A stretch of 64,000 bases of DNA from Heliocidaris tuberculata. Its lineage: Eukaryota; Echinodermata; Echinoidea; Camarodonta; Echinometridae. The stretch lies in assembly GCA_025618425.1 (NCBI GenBank), contig CM046847.1, positions 6,644,441 to 6,708,440 of the forward strand, read 5' to 3'. Below, one piece after another: positions 23,090-34,444 of this stretch. A program made the translations under genes and the position numbers. The first letter of the stretch is position 1. Every line of letters starts with the position of its first letter. Below the pieces are notes generated by a model. It ran no database searches. It worked only from the letters and a program-made list of their open reading frames with translations, and had not been told where the DNA came from.

Positions 23090-23345
23090 GTTAAAGGACA
23101 ATGAAACCCTGGGGAAATATCAATTTTAATGAAAAGAGAGGATAGAGAGAAGCAATTATAAAAAAAAGTTCCATCAAAATCGGTTACGAAATGAAAAAGT
23201 TATGAAAGTTTGAAAAGTCTCAATTTGCTTTCTATGGCGATCCTCAAATTGGCAATGTTGCTTCAAAATGGCAGGTTTAGTAGTACAACTCTCAATATGT
23301 TTTGTCACAGAATTTCATATTTTCTCCATTATCTCTAAAGATGCT
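23090..23345 (+). mobile_element. Element end 'ttaaaggacaatgaaaccc' (one-sided)
   Basis: 'ttaaaggacaatgaaaccct' followed by 'aaaagttatgaaagttt' and 'tcaaattggcaatgttgct' resembles the ends of foldback elements such as that at 58555-59100 (both contain 'aagttatgaa' and 'ttggcaa'). No matching right end is seen, so it is a partial copy at best. Assignment rests on word similarity and memory. Confidence 0.4.
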
Positions 23346-24270
23346 GCTTGTCTTTTTTTTTTAAACTCAGCATATGCTATGTCAAATACATTTTCCCATG
23401 ATATTGAGCTAAGAAGGAGATATTATCAATAATAACAATGACCGCAGTGTATTTTCTCACCACGTTGACTCTTGTGCTTGTTGCACATGGTCTTTAAGGC
23501 CCGATGATGAAACACGACGGAGATATTAAGTGTGGATTTCTACGACTGCAGTTGATTACCGCAACATCACCAAACCAAACATCACGCCTCAGGGTGCAGA
23601 TTTTCCATCTTGTCAAGTGCTGAAAACCCGTAAATGTGCTCTCATCTCCCATCCGTCCCCCGCCTGAAGTAGATGAGAGGAATCGACGGGTTTTCCCCCA
23701 AGAAAATAATTTCCCGGGAAAACCTGACATCGTGAAAAAATTACAGCCCCCACCTTTCTGGAAACCCCAGACCAGCTCAAGCCTTTATTTCCTTGTCTAT
23801 ATAGAGATGAATTTCCATATACATTTGTCATGTTGTGAGCGCAATATCTCCGCAGGGAACATTGCATCCTATACCACGGCGCAAATTTAATTTGACAAGA
23901 CATTAATCTACATTTGCCACTCTCCACCCAGGAGAAGTAAATGGGCACCCGGTAGGATGAAATTCCTTGAATACTTGTTGAGCCTTATAGTGGTAGCCGG
24001 ACTAAAACCAGGGTAATGGTATGATTGCAGGGCTCTCAGGGAGAGCAGTTTAGAAACGAGGCAACCCTGGGTAACAAAAACAAAAAACTACATGTATTAC
24101 CATTATCATTATTATACAGTCACCACGAGGGCATAATGATTATAGCAACAAAATTATAGTACTTTCTTTTTCTTCCATCACCCCGGTTCCCTATATTTGC
24201 ATGGGTGCGGAGAGTCAAAATTTATATATGTATGTCTTTTAAAAGAATACCGTCGCCACGTTTCAGACTT
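23346..24270. other. Intergenic DNA, nothing recognised
   Basis: A 111-codon minus-strand ORF (23613-23948) and an 84-codon plus-strand ORF overlap one another. Neither shows a recognisable domain or splice pattern. Confidence 0.4.
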
Positions 24271-24274
24271 GAAG

Positions 24275-24500
24275 CCGGGGTTGTACGACCATACTTCGGC
24301 GACAAATGCTCCTCGTCAATTTCGCATACCAACCGAATTCTAAACTTCAATCCTGAAACAAACACTTTACATAATCCTAATCCTAAACCCACCTAAAACC
24401 AAACTAAACCGTAATCCTAACCCTATGTTTTTTAAGAAATAAAGCGCGGAGCAATTGTCGCCAGAGCATAATATGTCGGGGCACCGAAGCCGGATTCCAG
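24275..24500. repeat. Dispersed repeat with 'cctaatcctaaaccc' core
   Basis: 'cggcgacaaatgctcctcgt' on the left and 'gcggagcaattgtcgccaga' on the right are roughly complementary. Between them is 'aatcctaatcctaaaccc' and 'aatcctaaccctatg'. A related copy lies at 40238-40390 ('acttcaatccaggcccaaac', 'gatcctaaacctaacct', 'ggagggattgttatcggag'). The core resembles telomere-like hexamers but is irregular. Confidence 0.65.
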
Positions 24501-25290
24501 CAACGCTATAACACATCCACGATGTCTTCACCTGTCCTCGCTAAATAAAAAGAAAACCTATTGAGCACTATCCGGTTGAGATTGGCAAGCAATCTAATTC
24601 CGAAACCGCCGCATCTCACCTCATCCTCAAATCCGGTATGAATTACACCTCCACATCCTTCTTGGGTTACGATAGTTCCCTTTTGTGACGTCACTATTAA
24701 CCCTGACCGCCTTGGGTATGAAACACTCCAGGCGGAATATCCCTCTCGACTTGATATTCACAAAGGGGCATTTTCGTAACTCTATACTTTCATTAGAAAC
24801 GTTACGTCTTTTTCATATATTTTTCCGTTGTCTCGACGTTCTCATTTGGAACGACTATTACTATGGTTACCATTTACCATAGGGACTCACATTAACAAGT
24901 ATAATCTTCAATCATTCAGATTGAATGACTTATGGTAATTTTGTACTTTAATATTTCTGTTGAAGCAATTCCTGCCACAGCCTAATAATAATAATAATAC
25001 CTTCATAAATACATGTACATGACATAATTTACCGTTGATTTCGATCAGAAAAAAAAGTTCTGTAAAACAATACTGAACATTTAAATACCATCCAAGAGGA
25101 ATGCAATTTTCTTATCCTTTGTTCATATTGTATGTGCATATTCATTTTATGACTTAATCTTCTCTTTTTCTTTTCCAAATCAACATGCTGATGTACAGTG
25201 TCAATGAAGTTTGATGATAAAACACAAAATACAAGAGGTCCTATTACATAATTTAAGTATGAGTAACATTCCTAAACAATTATCTTTGTA
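24501..25290. other. Intergenic DNA, nothing recognised
   Basis: No supported gene. An AAT run lies at 24984-24997. Confidence 0.5.
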
Positions 25291-25293
25291 ACT

Positions 25294-25519
25294 GAGCCTG
25301 ATCGGCTAAGAGTAGGCATTTTGTCCGTCCGTGTCATTGAATATGTTATGGCTTATAATTTCAGTAGGCAACCATGGCAATCAATTTTTTTTTCCAAATT
25401 TCAACTTCTTCACAATGAAACATAATATAACTCTCTTCAATTAAATACTTATTTTCTACAGGCCTTCACACTTTCAAAATTTGTCAAATGTCCGTCCGTG
25501 ACTAACTGATCAGGCTCAA
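25294..25519. mobile_element. MITE-like element, 'tgagcctgatc' inverted ends
   Basis: The left end 'tgagcctgatcggctaagag' and the reverse complement of the right end 'tgagcctgatcagttagtca' match closely at the tip. Each half also contains 'tgtccgtccgtg', present in the same orientation on both sides rather than inverted. The element is about 226 bp with no ORF. Confidence 0.65.
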
Positions 25520-25905
25520 TTATTGTTCATTTCATTCCGTAAGGATAAATAATTATAACCATTTGCGTTGTTGTAATGCATGAGTAAATTAGGTGAACAT
25601 GGTGAATGGGATTCCAAAAATCATCGATTGAATGCTGCACCAGAAGGGCATCTAACCCCCCCCCCCTCCACGGCTTTTTGGTTACGATTTGCGGTACAGG
25701 AGTATATAGGTTGATCAAGTGTTTACTTCAAAAGGATGCAAAGACAGCAAAGATATTACTGTCTGCAAGCCCACATGAACCTTAATTGGCGTTAAGTCCT
25801 GTCCGATGGACCACGTGATTGAAGATGAATGCATATAGCCCAGTACCCTAAAGCGCACTGACTGGAGTTGCTTATGGATGCCTCTTCACTCCAAGTTTCT
25901 CTGAC
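25520..25905. other. Intergenic DNA, nothing recognised
   Basis: A C run lies at about 25657-25667. No gene or complete element seen. Confidence 0.5.
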
Positions 25906-26290
25906 AAGCCCCCCCCCCCCAAAAAAAAAAAAAAAAAAAAAAAAAGAAAGAAAAAAAAAAAAAGGTTTTATCATTTCGGTGCCTTTTCGCTCCATTATTC
26001 GTTGTCATTAAACGCTCCCTACAGCACCCAAGAGCATTATCTGACAAGCAAAAACAAAACAAAGCAAAAACAAAAACAAAATTAGCAAAACAAGAGAAAC
26101 AAACACAAAAAACAAAACAACCAGACAGACAAAAAGATATCACGTTATCGAAATGCATTTGCAACTCAAAAATTCTTTGACAAGCAAAAAACAAAACGAA
26201 ATAAAACAAAACAAAAGGGGAAAAATATTTTATCAAACTTTTGGAGGTGCCCTTTCCACTCCATAATTCGCCGACAGCACCCCCACCAGC
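25906..26290. repeat. C run, A run and CAAAA-rich tract
   Basis: C11 at 25909-25920 is followed by an A-rich run to 25964. 'gacaagcaaaaacaaaac' at 26043 and 'gacaagcaaaaaacaaaac' at 26177 indicate a ~134-bp duplication. Downstream, 'tccattattcg' and 'tccataattcg' with 'cagcaccc' recur in the same order, supporting a longer repeated module of roughly 280 bp. Confidence 0.6.
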
Positions 26291-26823
26291 ACCCCTAGCA
26301 GCCCTGGCTCCATGCTCCATTCTCACCTCGTCAGTTTAGAATATCCATCCACTAAAGCCTTATAGTGAATTATGTTATAAACATGCAGGTCAAATATAGT
26401 TTAAGCCAGAAGTTGTAGATTTGGAACAAGGGGTGAACTCTAACGAGGGCTTTCCGGTTTGTTAAAATTAATGAACTCTTTTTGGACAGACCCTGTCCTG
26501 ATAATGACATTCATCATTATAGAGTAATGAGGACAGGAGACTGTCGTATTACCCTAATATAAGAAGCTCATTATGATTTACTTAATTTCGTCCTGGTGCC
26601 ATAAGATTTTTCATAGTGGCTTCATTTGTTTTGGGGGTACCAATAATTGTACGATCATTTGTTTTGCATTCCTCTCCTAATATCTGGTCTAATTTTTATG
26701 ACATTTTCAATATTGCCCTTTGAGTAATAAATCGGCATTAGCATAACAAACGCATGGTCCACAATACACACTGTAACACGAGATCCACTATCATCGTTGC
26801 TTCATTGTCAAGGCCATACATAT
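26291..26823. other. Intergenic DNA, nothing recognised
   Basis: 'acagaccctgtcctgataat' at about 26487 and 'taatgaggacaggagactgtc' near 26525 form a short imperfect inverted repeat. No gene seen. Confidence 0.4.
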
Positions 26824-27001
26824 CATGGGCGGATCAAGGAGGCATAAATGCTCCCCAGCTCCTCCTTGACAAAAAAGGGGGGAAAAAACTAAAAGGGAAA
26901 AGGAAAAATCATGTCAGAAGGCCGGCTGGACTCCCGAAATAATATTCCCGGGGAAAGTAATTCTACCCTCCCCTTTTGATAATCTTTTATCCGCCCCTGC
27001 C
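26824..27001. mobile_element. G-run family MITE
   Basis: The left end 'catgggcggatcaaggagg' and the right end 'atccgcccctgccg' are imperfect complements. G and C runs lie just inside ('aaaaaaggggggaaaa'). The 178-bp body is noncoding. Confidence 0.5.
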
Positions 27002-27792
27002 GTACTTTTATCCCTCAAAACTGTCTACTCATTTACCATACATTATACTCTATTTTAATTATCTGCCATTATTGTTTTGTAACGGACCCTTCAGCTTGTA
27101 ACAATCTTAATTGCTTTTAATATAAATGGTTCGTTTAATTGTGCTAATGAATATATGAATTTTCAAGAGCTGCAACTTTAATGGAACTAAAAGTAGATAT
27201 CAGAATGATAAATCTTATTAAATCTAATGATTTTTTTTATACTTATTCCTCTATGAGATTTCCGTTATAGCTACAACGTATATCTTACGATGATTATATT
27301 TTGTATAGTGCACCTTTTGCTATATGCAAAGTTATTGTTGAAGACAATAATGAAACAGAAGATGAATAAGAAGTAGATTTACAGAAACATTATATTCCAC
27401 TCACTGAAGTATATCGTTTCCAGTAAGAGGTCAGTTCAAGTCACAAGTTATATAAGTTTCTAGAATACAAGCTTTGCTTTTAAACATGTCCAACTGTTTT
27501 CAACATTACTTAGGTCAATATTTGTGCATCAGATACTTTACTTGATATTTAATTATGTGCCCATATCTATGGGAAAATATAATGGTTATATTGTTGTTGT
27601 TGTTTTTATTGTATCTATTTTATGTTATGCAGTACAGTAGTATGTTAATATGATTGAAAACGTCAATAAATCTGAATCATCTTACATGTAATAGTGTTTA
27701 TTTGAATGATTAGGTGCAGGTTTATGAATCAGTATATTCCAGTAATTTCACTGAAAAAATGTTGCACCGCTGGATGAGTGAAAATGTACTAA
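27002..27792. other. AT-rich intergenic DNA
   Basis: A TTG run lies at about 27592-27605. 'tcaataaatctgaatcatct' near 27663 could be a polyadenylation-like retroposon end. No gene seen. Confidence 0.45.
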
Positions 27793-28156
27793 TCAACCCA
27801 TTCGAGACAATTGACCACATTTCGTGGTTTGGCTCAATAACTATTGATTCAGAGTTCTACAAAATATACCAGATGCATGAGTAGAAATTGCAAAAATTTC
27901 TGCACACACTATGTCCATTTTTGTTGCAAGACCATATTGCGTATGATGCGAAGAATTAAAAAAACGAGAATAAGCTTTAATTCCAAAATTATTGTTTTTT
28001 AATCAAAATTGGCAATTTTTTCAACTTTTCGACAAAATCTTTAACCATGTATATGGGTTCATAGACATTACACCTTATTAGAACCATGAGGCAGCAAAAT
28101 AATTTTTTTTATTGTTGCCAATTTGAAGAACAAAATTCCTGTCCTGAAACGGTTAA
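27793..28156. mobile_element. TTAA-type nonautonomous element, copy 1
   Basis: It begins at TCAA then 'cccattcgagacaattgacc' and ends 'cctgtcctgaaacgg' then TTAA. The body matches the element at 60048-60467 in the same orientation ('ataccagatgca', 'ttcaacttttcgac', 'taccatgtat/taaccatgtt', 'ccttattagaaccatg'). The ends are inverted ('ccctttcgagaca' versus 'ccatttcaggaca'). The left TTAA has apparently mutated. No transposase is present. Confidence 0.85.
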
Positions 28157-28234
28157 CATGGACGACAGAAAACTATATTGTTTTGTTATTGTTAAAACAG
28201 CATGTCTCAGAAAGGGTAAGGAATAGACGCAAGG

Positions 28235-28235
28235 T

Positions 28236-28318
<83 letters not shown>
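28235..28318. repeat. GA microsatellite
   Basis: Nearly pure GA run. The plus-strand ORF across it gives an Arg/Glu repeat. Confidence 0.95.
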
Positions 28319-28320
<2 letters not shown>

Positions 28321-28785
28321 GTGGTCTATATCTGGAGTGTCATCAAAATCGACGAACCATTCTCCTTCCTGTCCTCCTCATATCATTTAGTTCAGCCTCA
28401 ACAGCAAACATTTTCTCGTCTGTTTCTTGGAAAATAGAGATGCAATAGCTATCTCTTTCATTATTCTTTTTCACATCCAAGAATCTTAAATGTCAAATTG
28501 GTGGTCGGTAACATGGAAATAGCTATATATATATGCGCATGTGCAATGTCCCGAGGGGGGTGTGAAGTGAGACAGGGACGATTTCTTTGAGTTTGATCCG
28601 CCCCTGAATATTTTTAGAAGAGACATTCACCTTTTGCTATCATTCTCAAGAATGGACATACATGTAGGGCCTGCGGCAACAAGGACCGTGTTGTTATGAA
28701 TACGCTCTTCTTGACATTTTCCCCATCGTATCATCTGACACAACATCCTGCTCCGCATCTCTACTCTCTGTCTATGTATCTTTTT
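28319..28785. other. Intergenic DNA, nothing recognised
   Basis: Contains 'gaggggggtgtg' (28553) and 'gatccgcccctga' (28597), which look like a G-run family remnant. No gene. Confidence 0.4.
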
Positions 28786-28886
28786 TTTTTTTTCTCTCTC
28801 TCTCTCTCTCTTTCTCTCTTTATCTATCTGTCTTTCTGTCTATATAGTTGTCTCATTCTCTGTATGAATCTCCATCTTTTCCCCTC

Positions 28887-28969
<83 letters not shown>

Positions 28970-29030
28970 TATCATTTTATCTCATTGTCTCCGTATGCTT
29001 GTTTCTAACACAGACAAACGCTCTCTGTCC
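28786..29030. repeat. CT and long TA microsatellites
   Basis: CT run at 28792-28815, then an uninterrupted TA run of about 75 bp from 28889 to 28960, extending to 28972 with one interruption. The TA run is self-complementary and can form a cruciform. Confidence 0.97.
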
Positions 29031-29785
29031 CGTCTCTCTTCACCTACTTATCTCTCTATTTTTCTCTTCTCCCTCCCCCTCTCTCTCTCTCTTCCTTCCT
29101 AAATCATCTACCCCCTACCATCTCTGTCTCTCTCTCTCTCACTAACACTTTTCCCCTATCTGTCCATCCCATCTCCACCCCCCTCTCTCTCTCTCTTTCT
29201 GTCTCCTCCTCCTCTCCTCCTCTTTTCCCATCTCTCCCCTCCATGCTTTCTCTTTCCTTACCTCTCTTTCTCTCTCTCTCTTTGTCTCTCCTTCCCCTCT
29301 CCTCACCTCTCTCCTCTTCCCCCTCTCCATTCTCTCTCTCTCTATCTCTTTCTATCTCTCACTTCCTCTCCCTCTCTGCCTCTCTCTCTTTCTCTCTCTC
29401 TTTGTCTCTCCTTCCCCTCTCCTCACCTCTCTCTTCTTCCCCCTCTCCAGTCTCTCTCTCTCTCTCTCTATCTCTCACTCCCTCTCCCTCTCTGCCTCTC
29501 TCTCTTTCTCTCTCTCTTTGTCTCTCCTTCCCCTCTCCTCACCTCTCTCCTCTTCCCCCTCTCCAGTCTCTCTCTCTCTATCTCTTTCTATCTCTCACTT
29601 CCTCTCCCTCTCTGCCTCTCTCTCTTTCTCTCTCTCTTTGTCTCTCCTTCCCCTCTCCTCACCTCTCTCCTCTTCCCCCTCTCCAGTCTCTCTCTCTCTC
29701 TCTCTCTCTTTCTATCTCTCACTCCCTCTCACTCTCTTCCTCTCCCTCTCTGCCTCTCTCTCTCTCTTTTCCCTTACTTCCCCCT
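29031..29785. repeat. Pyrimidine satellite with 116-120 bp higher-order unit
   Basis: Inside the CT-rich tract the word 'tttgtctctccttcccctct' recurs at 29281, 29401, 29517 and 29637, spacings 120, 116 and 120. Each unit also contains 'cacctctctcctcttccccc' (or a one-base variant) and 'cactccctctccctctctgcc' in order. All plus-strand frames read as Leu/Ser/Pro; the 219-codon ORF is an artefact. Confidence 0.95.
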
Positions 29786-31036
29786 CCCCCTCTCCAAAAC
29801 TTAACAATCCCAATCAAAATGAGAGAAAATAAGCTTTCAAAGCACTTAGCTCCTCTCCACCAGTGGCCATCCATAACATCTTCTTTCTTCCACGAAGCTT
29901 GAAAAACATTTCTTTTCATGTCAGTACCACGAAAATCTAATTTACCACGGTAGCTATTCCCCCGGATCATCAGAGATTCAAACACCGCATAATCTTACGT
30001 AGATATTAAATCTTTTAATACGCCATACGATCCTATGGGGCAATACACGGAGTAGATGGATTACACTATTTTCATAGAGCGGGCGGCTGCTAGGTGTCTA
30101 AACAGGACTTTGTTATAGGCATTCAATAACATACCTGTGATTTCTTAGAAATTAAAATCTGACTTTCAGATTTTCTCTCGTAAAAAAGAAATTCGTCTTC
30201 GAAAGGTTCAAAGCCCGGCTTCGAAGAAAGAGGGATTTCATTTTTCCAATATAGAAACCCGGCATTTATACACTCTTGTCTATAAACTAAAGTGATCGGG
30301 GCAAATAAAGCAATGTAGTTTCATTCATCAATTATATATGAATTTTAAAAAGACATCACAGGCATGTCAAGCGCAATTTTGTGTTTTGAATAAATATTTG
30401 AAAAATACCAAGATACGTAAAAATGGGGTACACCTCATTTATTTATGAAGAAGCAAATGATAATAATAATAGTACTTATATTTGACACCTGTTTTTATCA
30501 TGGAGGTTCACTTTTATAAATGGATAACCGTGCATGTATGAACATTACCATTAGTAAATATCGACCTGAATTTATATACTCTCGAAAAAAAATCATAGAT
30601 ATTTATATATACTCGAAAATAACATTTTGTTAATGTATAGGAACGTGGATGTATTCAGATATTCATTTTCTCATTAGTCTCTATAATTACAAAAAAAATG
30701 TTGATTTATTTGAAGAATCTTAACAAGAAAACCACTGAATTTCGTTTGTTAAATTTGCAGTTTGGGCTAGGAGATAAATTTCATGTGCGTTTCGGAATTA
30801 TAGTGGGTGTGTTCGCTAAATATAGAAGCATAAACATACATCGAAGTAATCCAATCTTGCTTGAAATCAACAAAAATTTTGAAATTCACACAAGTTTTTT
30901 GAGTCCCCCTCCTCTCTCCCTCTCTCTTTACAAAGTGATACATACTGTTGAATTCATACTTCATTCATAACGATATGTACAAATGAGTTTTCCAGCGCGT
31001 TTTCACGAAACCGATTGTACATATTCCTCGAAATCG
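29786..31036. other. AT-rich intergenic DNA
   Basis: No supported gene. 'aaaatctgactttcagatttt' at 30156-30176 (in part) is a small hairpin. Confidence 0.45.
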
Positions 31037-31232
31037 GTACACAGACGGCTCCTCATGGAAATAGTGTTCACTTTTTTTTCAACATGGATTCCTATGTAAA
31101 ATTTAATGCTGAAAATGATGACATCTGCTGATTTTTTATAAAAAGTGCCCAAAGTGCCTCAATTTTTTAATGTTTTAGTGACCATCCATTGTTTTTATGC
31201 TTTTCAGAGCCAACCCTGGGGCTAGAAACGTT
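31037..31232 (-). repeat. ~200-bp dispersed repeat, left inverted copy
   Basis: Read on the minus strand it starts 'ctagccccagggttggctct' and contains 'gggcactttttataaaaa', 'ttacataggaatccatgttg' and 'ccatgaggagcc'. The same words in the same order occur on the plus strand at 37040-37247. The 2081-bp transposon lies 27 bp to the right of this copy. Confidence 0.85.
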
Positions 31233-31259
31233 CGTTTGGTGTTGAAAATCCACTATAAA

Positions 31260-33340
31260 CAGTGTAGTAAAATCACGCAAAACCGTTATAACGGTTTAGC
31301 GTTATATTTGCTGATTGTTACGTAAGCCCCGCACAGCAAGGTCGAACGGTCCAGCGATTTTCCTAATCTCTTATTAGTCGTTCGCCCTTATTTGACCCAA
31401 GTGTTGTGCATACTGACAAGGAAGACAGAGAGAAGAAAAACAAAGAAATACATAAGGAAAATGAAGACAGAGAGAAAAAAAACCCAAAGAAATGCATAAA
31501 GAAATAAAAAGAAGATATAAAGAATAAAAACAAAGAAATACATAAGGAAAAAAGAAGATATAAAGAATAAAAACGAAGAAATACATAAGGAAAAAGGAAG
31601 ACAGAGAGAGGAAAAACAAAGAAATACATAAGGAAAAAAAAGAAGAGTGAAGAAAAACAAAGAAATACATAAAGAAATAAAAAGAAGATATGGAGAATAA
31701 AAACAAAGAAATACATAAGGAAAAAAGAAGATGGAAGAAAAACAAAGAAATACATAATGAAAGGAAGACGGAGAGAAGAAAAACAAAGGAATACATAAGG
31801 AAAAAAGAAGAGGGAAGAAAAACAAAGAAATACATAAAGAAATAAAAAGATATGGAGAATAAAAACAAAGAAATACATAAGGAAAAAAGGAAGACAGAGA
31901 GAAGAAAAACAAAAGAATACATAAGAAAAAAAAGAAGAGCGGAGAAAAACAAAGAAATACATAAGGAAAAAGGGAAGACAGAGAGAAGAAAAACAAAGAA
32001 ATAGATAAGGAAAAAAGGAAGACAAAGAAAAACAAAACAAAGAAATACATAAGGGAAAAAGAAGAGAGAAAAAAACAAAGAAATACATAACAAAAAAAAG
32101 AAGACAGCGAGAGGAAAAACAAAGAAATACATAAGGAAAAAAGAAGATAGAAGAGAAACAAAGAAATACATTAAGAAATAAAAAGAAGATATGGAGAATA
32201 AAAACAAAGAAATACATAAAGAATAAAGAAGATAGAAGAAAAACAAAGAAATACATAAGGAAAAAGGAAGACAGAGAGAAGAAAAACACAGGGATACATA
32301 AGGAAAAAAGAAGAACGAAGAAAAACAAAGAAATACATAAAGAAAAAAAGGAAGATATGAAGAATAAAAACAAAGAAATACATAAGGAAAAAAGAAGATG
32401 GAAGAAAAATAAAGAAATACATAATGAAAGGAAGACGGAGAGAAGAAAAACAAAGGAATAGATAAGGAAAAAAGAAGAGCGAAGAAAAACAAAGAAATAC
32501 ATAAGAAAAAAGGGAAGACAGAGAGAAGAAAAACAAAGAAATACATAAGGAAAGGAAGACGGAGAGAAGAAAAACAAAGAAATACATAAGGGAGAAAGAA
32601 CAGAGAAGAAAAACAAAGAAATACATAAGGAAAAAAGAACAGAGAAGAAAAACAAAGAAATACATAAGGAAAAAAAGAAGACAGAGAGAAGAAAAACAAA
32701 GAAATACATAAGGAAAAAAAGAAGATAGAAAAGAAACAAAGAAATACATTAAGAAATCAAAAGAAGCCAGAGAAAAGAAAAACAAAGAAATACATTAAGA
32801 AAAAAGACAGAGGAAAAACAAAGGAATACATAACAAAAAGAAGAAAAGTGAGAAGAAATTCATCAGAAAAGAATGAGGATAGAGAGAAGAAAAACAAAGA
32901 AATACTATAGTACTGCTGCTACGCCAGCCGTGTTGGTCATCATACACACGTGGATATTTGACAAACAACGACTGTCATTGCATCTATCAGGCGTTCTTTT
33001 CAGCTTCTTGCAAAAGATGAATTATGATTTTGATTGATTTATAGCAAAACGCCACGGGGAAAAAAAATTCGCCGCGGATAGATTGATCAAGTATAATTTT
33101 TTCTTTAAAAGTATCGTATTTTGCAGCCGTCCCTTTGCTTTTAAAGCCGTCCCTGTGAATTTAAAGATTGAGAACGCATCTTGGAATCGTTTATGCCTTC
33201 TCCATTCACATAGGGTTTGCGTGCAAATTCTCTTGCACAGTGGAGCGCGGAGAGTGATCTCCTGGTAATCGATTAACTATTTTGACGTCAATTTATTACG
33301 GGTTTGCGTTATAACGGTTTTGCGTGATTTTACTACACTG
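31260..33340. mobile_element. 2081-bp nonautonomous DNA transposon, 34-bp TIRs, 5-bp ATAAA duplication
   Basis: The left terminus at 31260-31293 begins 'cagtgtagtaaaatcacg'. The right terminus at 33307-33340 is its exact reverse complement over 34 bases. The tip contains the self-complementary 'ccgttataacgg'. The element is flanked on both sides by ATAAA (31255-31259 and 33341-33345). About 120 bp at the left end and 430 bp at the right are unique sequence; the middle is an A-rich minisatellite. There is no transposase-like ORF, so it needs a transposase supplied elsewhere. A 5-bp duplication is known for Transib-type elements, but the tip CAGTGTAG is not the usual Transib end, so I leave the superfamily open. 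Confidence 0.93.
31420..32915. repeat. A-rich minisatellite inside the transposon, ~32-65 bp variable units
   Basis: 'aaacaaagaaatacataagg' recurs roughly 30 times, separated by variable spacers such as 'aagacagagagaagaa', 'aagaagatggaag' or 'aagaagatatggagaataa'. Higher-order groupings are visible. The minus strand lacks stop codons in all three frames for long distances because the repeat supplies none. This gives overlapping Phe/Leu/Ser/Tyr ORFs of 458, 441 and 257 codons (31363-32739, 31374-32699, 31388-32161) and one of 204. They would be hydrophobic repeat proteins of the type 'MYFFVFLLS', but three parallel open frames mean composition, not selection. Confidence 0.95.
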
Positions 33341-34247
33341 ATAAATAGTAAAATGAAATATGGTAATGATTAAGACCCACAAAAGACCACCTGGGCCCGG
33401 CATTTGTTCCAAAAGGGTCCAAAGGACCAGCTACTCACCAGAGTCTTAAAAAGTGCTTTAATAGGTAATAGAAGCTCAGTAAATGGCTATTTTGATACCA
33501 AAATACAATGATACATTGTGGGTATGATGAAATGGTGGCCAAATATGTGTCAGGTGCCCAAATTCTGATTTTAGAGAGCCAAATGTAACATAAGTGATTA
33601 TAATGCTTATAGAGGCATGCAATATTTCCTTTCTAAAGATATTTGAAAATGTGTTCTACAAATAGTATTTATCAAATCGATCAAGATTACATCATTTTGG
33701 GGGGACCTGAAAGGACATGGGATCCCTGAATCTATTAATTACGGCCCAATTGAAAATGCATTAAAAATCATATATATCACTGACTTACATATCGAAACAT
33801 ATGCTACGTGATGTGCCGATGTTATTGGTGATAGTCATGTATAATAGATATACACGGCGGGCACCTAAAGCTTCCATTAAAAAAGTTTCAGGCCCATTTT
33901 CGTGAATAAGGGCCCATCAAATTTAGGGCCCTTAGTATTCCTAAATGATGCAGTGATATTTAACAATATTGTTCCTTAAATTGGTCTCAGTACAAAAGAA
34001 GTATGTACAAACTACCATAGTTCGAAATAGTTCTTTTTCATTATAACTACTTTGATTCATTTTTTAATTAAGATAAAATTTGAACGATAAAATAAAAGTT
34101 TTTAAAAAATTCTGGGGAGTGAGAAGGGCCTATATTGAATGTGAGCTCTTTTAACATCCTACTGTACAGCATACATAGAGTATGAGATATTCATCGTTCT
34201 ATCTATTTTCTGTCAATACCATTAGCAATTGTTTCAGGGAAATATTA
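33341..34247. other. Intergenic DNA, nothing recognised
   Basis: No gene or clear element. 'gggcccatcaaatttagggccc' around 33900-33920 (in part) is a small inverted word pair. Confidence 0.45.
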
Positions 34248-34444
34248 TACAGATATTGACTGTCTAGAGGGGCAATATAACATTTGAGATCCTCGAGGGG
34301 AGTTATATTTTTGTCGAGGGACATTATATTTTTCCGAAGCGCGTAGCGCTGAGGAAAAATATAGTATTCCGAGACAAAAATATAACTACCCAAGGGAAAT
34401 TAAATGTTATGTTGTTCCCGAAGGAGAAAGTCAATATCTGTTAC
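34248..34444. repeat. Large hairpin, ~98-bp arms
   Basis: The left arm ('cagatattgactgtctag', 'tataacattt', 'agttatatttttgtcgaggg', 'attatatttttcc') is the imperfect reverse complement of the right arm ('ggaaaaatatagtattcc', 'gacaaaaatataactaccc', 'aaatgttatg', 'gaaagtcaatatctgt'). The turn is 'gaagcgcgtagcgctgag', itself partly palindromic. It abuts the next element and may be part of it. Confidence 0.85.

Noticed and set aside
29243..29902. 219-codon Leu/Ser-rich ORF
   Set aside because: Direct translation of the CT satellite; parallel ORFs exist in other frames.
31363..32739. 458-codon minus-strand ORF (largest in the window)
   Set aside because: It lies in an A-rich minisatellite where all three minus-strand frames are open. 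The composition is Phe/Leu/Ser/Tyr only, without a domain.
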